The position numbers were made by a program, and so were the translations under genes. A model generated the notes under the pieces. The model saw only the letters and a list, made by a program, of their open reading frames with translations. It was not told where the DNA came from and did no database searches. From contig NYZA01000179.1 in the NCBI GenBank assembly GCA_002686955.1, forward strand, positions 1 through 10,140: 10,140 nucleotides of DNA. The letters are read 5' to 3'. Within the stretch, counting starts at the first letter, position 1. Every line of letters begins with the position of its first letter. Shown piece by piece: positions 6,773-10,140 of this stretch. Origin of the DNA: Gemmatimonadota bacterium. Lineage in GTDB: Bacteria; GCA-2686955.

Positions 6773-9700
6773 TTAGGGAAAATCGTACCGAACTCGGTTG
6801 GTGACCAGGCAGCTAGAGAGATCGACCGCTTGAACGAACACGCGCAGGCCTGATGCCGACGAGGGCACGAAGGAGCTGACCGTCGCCTCACCCATCGCGT
6901 TGGCGGTCACCACGCCGATCACGTGCGGATCCGCCATATCGGCCGACTCACCCGGACAGGGGGCGATCGGAGTCGTCCCGTCGACCACGCCCCACGCGAA
7001 CCCGACCGGAGCGCCGGAAGCCGCGCCCGCAACCGTGACCGAGTTGACCTGGTTCGGCAAGCCGGGAGCGATGTCGCCGAGCACCGGGCCGGTGCCGTCG
7101 ACGCTGAGAGTCAGCGTCGTGTCGCTGTAGCTCAGCTCCCAGAACCAATCACCGCGCAGTGAGGGGAGCAGATCGGTCGACAAGCTGTCGACGCGGGCGC
7201 CGCATTCGAGCACCGTGAACGAATCTCCGGGGCGCGGCTCGAACTGGTCGATGATCGTGACGGAGAGCGTGCCGTCGAGGGTCGCCGTGCCACCGATTTC
7301 GAGCAAGTCGTGCCCGGTGCCAGGACCCGGATCGCCGATTTCGATCGAAAGCGTGCCGCCGGCCTCTTGCTCATAGTCGTCGACCAGTGTCAGTTGGCCG
7401 GCGGAGAGACCCGGCTGTACATCGCCCGCGGAGTTGACCACGTCTCCGATCACCGTGCCGCTGCCACGCATACTCCCATCGGCGAGATCGAGTGTTCCAG
7501 CGGTGTACTCGAACGCGGCGTTTCGCAACAGGATTTCTCCGCCGGCGTTCGTCAGCGTGCTCGACACCGAAAGGGTGCCGCTCGCGGCTTCGACGGTACC
7601 GGTGTTGATCGTCGCCATCGCAACAGTCGCCGTGCCGGAGCCGGCGGACTTGCTCAGTAGGCCGTCGTTCGTGAATGTGCCGCCCGAGATTGTTGCCGTT
7701 CCCTGGAAATCGAACACCGCGGCCGAATCGTTGTCGATTCGGATGTTCGAGTGGTTCGACATCGATCCGTCGTCGCGAATCGCCACACTTCCTTGATTGT
7801 CCAGAACAGCACCGTAGCGCAGATGTTTGATGGCATCCGAATCGATGATCATCGTGCCGAGATTGGTCACTGTGTCCGATTGAATGGTGCCTCCGGTCCA
7901 GTGGAGCTGTTCGCCGGGGAAGTCGAAGACGAGTCCACTATCGGAGGGTGTATAGGTTTGGCCGGTGTAGAGCTCCAAGACACCGTCGCCACTGCCCGTG
8001 AAGGTCCCGCCCAGAGCTGTTCCGTCGAGTCGCACCACCGACCCGGAGGCGACATCGAAGCTGCCGCCGATCGACTCGAACGAGGTCGTATTGAGCTGTA
8101 ATCCGCCGGAGCTGACCTCGATCGCCGCCGAGTTCTCGATTCGGGTCAGGGTCAAAGTGGCGGTGTCGGCGCTGGTCGACCTCCGAAGCGTGCCGCCGTT
8201 GACGAAGGTACCACCCGCGATCGTACCACCATCTTGAATCTCGAAGAGGGACGAAGGTCCGTTCTCGAAACGAACATTGCTGTGATTCGACACGCCGCCA
8301 CCATCCGAAACCAGAACGGTATCTCGATTGTCGAGAACAGCGCCGTAGCGGAAGTACTTCAGATCGGGCGAGCTCATATTGAGCGTTCCCAGATTGGTCA
8401 GTGTGTCCGATTGGATGGTGCCGCCGCTCCACTGGAGCTGATCGCCGGGGAAGTCGAACACGACACCGCCCGCTCCCAATGTGTAGGTGTCGCCCGTGCG
8501 AAGCTCCAGGTTGCCGGCTCCGATCCCGGAGAACGTTCCCGTGTAGGTCGAAGTGTCGAGCAGGAGCACGGCACCGGCGGCGAGATCGAAGTCACCGTCG
8601 TTGGAGTTGAAGCTCGTCGAATTGAGCGCCAGTCCGCCGCTCGAGACCTCGATGACACCCGAATGTTCGATGGTTCCCATCGTGACGGTCGCCGTGTCGT
8701 TGCTGGTCGATTTGCGAAGCGTCCCGTCGTTCACGAAATCTCCGCCCGCGATGGTGCCACCGTCCTGGATTTCCCATAGGGCCGAGGCGGCGTTCTCGAA
8801 GCTCACGTTCGAGTGATTCGACATGCCTCCACCACCCGACACCAAAACGGTGTCGCGGTTGTCGAGAACCGCGTTGTAGCGAAGGGACTTTAGATCGGGC
8901 GAACTCAGATTGAGTGTTCCCAGATTGGTCAGTGTGTCCGATTGGATGGTCCCGCCGCCCCACTGGAGCTGATCGCCCGGGAAGTCGAATACGACGCCGC
9001 CGGTGCCCAATGTGTAGGTGTTTCCCGAGCGAAGCTCCAAGTTGCCGGTTCCACTACCGGAAAATGTGCCTGTGTAGGTCGAAGTGTCGAGCAAGAGCAC
9101 CGTACCGGCGGCGAGATCGAAATGGCCGTCGACCGCGTCGAAAGTCGTCGAGTTGATCGATAGCCCGCCGTTTTCGACACCTACGCTTCCCGAAACCTCG
9201 AACGCGGTGACCGTTACCGTCGCGGTGTCGGCACCGGTTGACTTCAGCAGTGTGCCGTCGGTGACAAAGGCCATTGCGCTGGAGACAGCCGCCGCGCCCA
9301 CTAGCTCGAAAACCGCTCCCGGATCGTTTTCGAAGCGAACGCTTGGATGGTTGGTCAGGATCGCCGGAGCGATCATCTGCACCACTCCCTGGTTCTTCAG
9401 GGTCGCGGAGTAGCGCATGTACTTCCCCGTGGCGGAACTGATCGTCAGGGAATCGAAATTGGCGATGACGCCTGCGCCGCTGAGGAATCCTCCCGTCCAC
9501 GAGCTCGAGCCGAGGAGCTCCAATCGATCGCCACCGGTCACGTCCACGGTGCCCGTCGAGAGCAAGAAGAGCCGATCGACCTGATCGAGCACACCAGGGC
9601 GCACCGTGGTGAAGCTCACGGTCGCGTCGTCTCCCGCGATCGGGTACTCGTGGCCGAGCTCACCGCCGTCCCAGGTTCCGGCCGCCGACCAGTCGCCGGT

Positions 9701-9787
9701 GACGATCGCGTCGAAGGCGAGTGGTGCGGCGGTGGCGACCGCACCCAGGTTGAGAGCGAGAGCAAGAAGGGCGATGTTCCGCTTCAT
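6773..9787 (-). CDS. Large secreted beta-helix-like repeat protein with C-terminal Ig-like module
   Basis: This 1004-residue protein is probably exported to the surface or medium; its function is unknown. Residues 1-21 are a signal peptide (MKRNIALLALALNLGAVATAA). An entry segment follows with GDWSAAGTWDGG (31-42) and GDDATVSF, a motif common at the start of secreted beta-helix proteins. Residues 89-796 form four copies of a 177-residue unit, the outer two divergent, with recurring VFDFPG, GGTIQSDTLTNLGTL, RYGAVLDN, SNHSNV and VNDGTL motifs. Residues about 797-897 resemble the closing segment of autotransporter-like beta-helices (GTLSIEIG, GDSFTVLECG), but no outer-membrane beta-barrel follows. 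The last hundred residues form an Ig-like module ending VFVQAVDLSSCLVTNRV, which I recall from FG-GAP/hyalin-like secreted proteins. The ATG at 9787 has GGAGGAA 7 bases upstream; an in-frame ATG at 9832 would spoil the signal peptide. Confidence 0.85.
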   Translation of the reverse strand: MKRNIALLALALNLGAVATAAPLAFDAIVTGDWSAAGTWDGGELGHEYPIAGDDATVSFTTVRPGVLDQVDRLFLLSTGTVDVTGGDRLELLGSSSWTGGFLSGAGVIANFDSLTISSATGKYMRYSATLKNQGVVQMIAPAILTNHPSVRFENDPGAVFELVGAAAVSSAMAFVTDGTLLKSTGADTATVTVTAFEVSGSVGVENGGLSINSTTFDAVDGHFDLAAGTVLLLDTSTYTGTFSGSGTGNLELRSGNTYTLGTGGVVFDFPGDQLQWGGGTIQSDTLTNLGTLNLSSPDLKSLRYNAVLDNRDTVLVSGGGGMSNHSNVSFENAASALWEIQDGGTIAGGDFVNDGTLRKSTSNDTATVTMGTIEHSGVIEVSSGGLALNSTSFNSNDGDFDLAAGAVLLLDTSTYTGTFSGIGAGNLELRTGDTYTLGAGGVVFDFPGDQLQWSGGTIQSDTLTNLGTLNMSSPDLKYFRYGAVLDNRDTVLVSDGGGVSNHSNVRFENGPSSLFEIQDGGTIAGGTFVNGGTLRRSTSADTATLTLTRIENSAAIEVSSGGLQLNTTSFESIGGSFDVASGSVVRLDGTALGGTFTGSGDGVLELYTGQTYTPSDSGLVFDFPGEQLHWTGGTIQSDTVTNLGTMIIDSDAIKHLRYGAVLDNQGSVAIRDDGSMSNHSNIRIDNDSAAVFDFQGTATISGGTFTNDGLLSKSAGSGTATVAMATINTGTVEAASGTLSVSSTLTNAGGEILLRNAAFEYTAGTLDLADGSMRGSGTVIGDVVNSAGDVQPGLSAGQLTLVDDYEQEAGGTLSIEIGDPGPGTGHDLLEIGGTATLDGTLSVTIIDQFEPRPGDSFTVLECGARVDSLSTDLLPSLRGDWFWELSYSDTTLTLSVDGTGPVLGDIAPGLPNQVNSVTVAGAASGAPVGFAWGVVDGTTPIAPCPGESADMADPHVIGVVTANAMGEATVSSFVPSSASGLRVFVQAVDLSSCLVTNRVRYDFP
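7400..9523 (-). repeat. Four 177-residue (531-bp) tandem repeats
   Basis: Within the large secreted protein, units lie at about 8993-9523 (R1, divergent), 8462-8992 (R2), 7931-8461 (R3) and 7400-7930 (R4, divergent). The DNA word AGATTGGTCA recurs at 7860, 8391 and 8922, exactly 531 bases apart, so the phase of R2-R4 is kept to the base; R1 is off by about one or two codons. The start of R2 best matches the start of R3, while the end of R2 best matches the end of R1 (LAAGTVLLLDTSTYTGTFSG versus LAAGAVLLLDTSTYTGTFSG). The last duplication therefore had a unit boundary inside the repeat. Confidence 0.9.
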
Positions 9788-9794
9788 GTCGGAC

Positions 9795-9801
9795 TTCCTC
9801 C
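9795..9801 (-). promoter_or_regulatory. Ribosome binding site of the large repeat protein
   Basis: On the minus strand GGAGGAA lies 7 bases before the ATG at 9787. It is the strongest Shine-Dalgarno match in the window and decides this start over the upstream in-frame ATG at 9832. Confidence 0.8.
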
Positions 9802-9970
9802 AGCGGTTGGCCAAGGCTCTGGCCTCACACACGCACGAGACCGATTCGGTGGGCGGATCGATCCCAAAAAACTCCCGAGCGATACCCTAACAAGCCCGCG
9901 GCTGGACATGTCATATATTTCGTGCTTCCGCACGCATTGAGTGGACGCGGCGACCTGGACGGCGGCGGGC
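9802..9970. other. Divergent intergenic spacer
   Basis: This stretch separates the two diverging starts. It holds an AT-rich patch with the 8-bp palindrome GACATGTC (9905-9912), then ATATAT, and a small perfect hairpin CGTGC/GCACG (9921-9934) whose minus-strand loop is GGAA, a GNRA tetraloop. GGCCA/TGGCC arms at 9809-9824 would lie in the leader of the repeat-protein mRNA. I see no convincing sigma-70 or sigma-54 promoter for the minus-strand gene. Confidence 0.35.
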
Positions 9971-9976
9971 TACAAT
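9971..9976 (+). promoter_or_regulatory. -10 box for a leaderless transcript
   Basis: TACAAT differs from the consensus TATAAT at one base and ends 7 bases before the ATG at 9984, so transcription would start at or next to the A of the start codon. No Shine-Dalgarno sequence lies between. No good -35 box is seen (TTGAGT at 9937 is 28 bases away). Confidence 0.5.
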
Positions 9977-9983
9977 CCCGCGC

Positions 9984-10140
9984 ATGAGCGAGCACGGGCA
10001 AACGAACGAAGGATCGCCACTCGAACGCATCCTCCTACTCACGGCTCGAATCGACCTCACGCAAGCGCAGCGGCAAGAGCTTCAGGCCCTGGACCTGCCC
10101 TCGATCGATTGGGAGCGCTTGGTGGAGAGCGCCTCCAGGC
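9984..10140 (+). CDS. N-terminus of a possible nucleotidyltransferase-family protein (cut by window end)
   Basis: The frame is open from ATG 9984 to the window end, giving 52 residues: a polar start MSEHGQTNEGSPLER, then ILLLTARIDLTQAQRQELQ, and IDWERLVESASR. The order of a hydrophobic LLLxxAR helix, a short helix with alternating charge and a DWxxLLxxAxR segment resembles the N-terminal helical part of the uncharacterised nucleotidyltransferase family (NTP_transf_5 type). The catalytic part would lie beyond the window, so the family call is tentative. Codon use with G/C at third positions supports a real gene. Initiation is probably leaderless: a TACAAT box ends 7 bases upstream and there is no ribosome site. 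It diverges from the large repeat protein gene. Confidence 0.6.
   Translation, partial: MSEHGQTNEGSPLERILLLTARIDLTQAQRQELQALDLPSIDWERLVESASR

Noticed and set aside
7400-9523. CRISPR array or transposon repeats as explanation for the repeated DNA
   Set aside because: The repeats are 531 bp, in frame, without short spacers, terminal inverted repeats or a transposase; they encode protein repeats.
9788-9832. Upstream ATG at 9832 for the large repeat protein
   Set aside because: A strong GGAGGAA precedes the ATG at 9787, where a clean signal peptide starts; the extra 15 residues are charged and would disrupt it.

Overview
The window looks like the chromosome of a GC-rich, Gram-negative (diderm) bacterium. 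The evidence is an LptB-type ATPase of lipopolysaccharide transport, sigma-54, and an HPr kinase/HPr/enzyme I regulatory phosphotransferase branch. The order lptB-rpoN-hpf-hprK-(PTS) is found in Deltaproteobacteria-like lineages and several little-cultured diderm phyla. The large secreted repeat protein, whose C-terminal module resembles one common in FG-GAP/hyalin-like proteins of environmental bacteria, fits an uncultured group such as Acidobacteriota or Eisenbacteria-like bacteria. That placement is inference.

Layout. Bases 1-5587 hold six genes on the + strand: the end of lptB, rpoN, hpf (long form), hprK, ptsH and ptsI. Gaps are 2-130 bases, so they probably form one or two transcription units. 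A second promoter may lie in the 130-base gap before ptsH. HPr has both His15 and Ser46, so it can be phosphorylated by enzyme I (His15) and by HprK (Ser46). No sugar permease, EIIA or rapZ is present, so a regulatory role is more likely than sugar uptake. Sigma-54 and the hibernation factor beside it suggest a nutrient-status and envelope control cluster.

Bases 5588-6133 hold no intact gene. They contain what looks like the wreck of a transcriptional regulator (a TPR-like stretch followed in another frame by a Fis-type helix-turn-helix), a perfect 18-bp palindrome, and a candidate sigma-54 (-24/-12) promoter. A gene for a small six-cysteine secreted protein of unknown function follows (6134-6694). 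It converges, across a strong hairpin, on a 1004-residue secreted protein encoded on the minus strand (6773-9787). That protein is built on repeats of exactly 177 residues (531 bp) and ends in an Ig-like module. A 196-base divergent spacer then leads to the start of a + strand gene (9984 onward). It has a -10 box close to its ATG and no Shine-Dalgarno sequence, and may belong to an uncharacterised nucleotidyltransferase family.

The left half is conserved housekeeping and regulatory DNA; the right half is accessory. The most unusual items are the repeat protein, the regulator wreck with its palindrome and possible sigma-54 promoter, and the atypical active-site surroundings shared by HPr and enzyme I.
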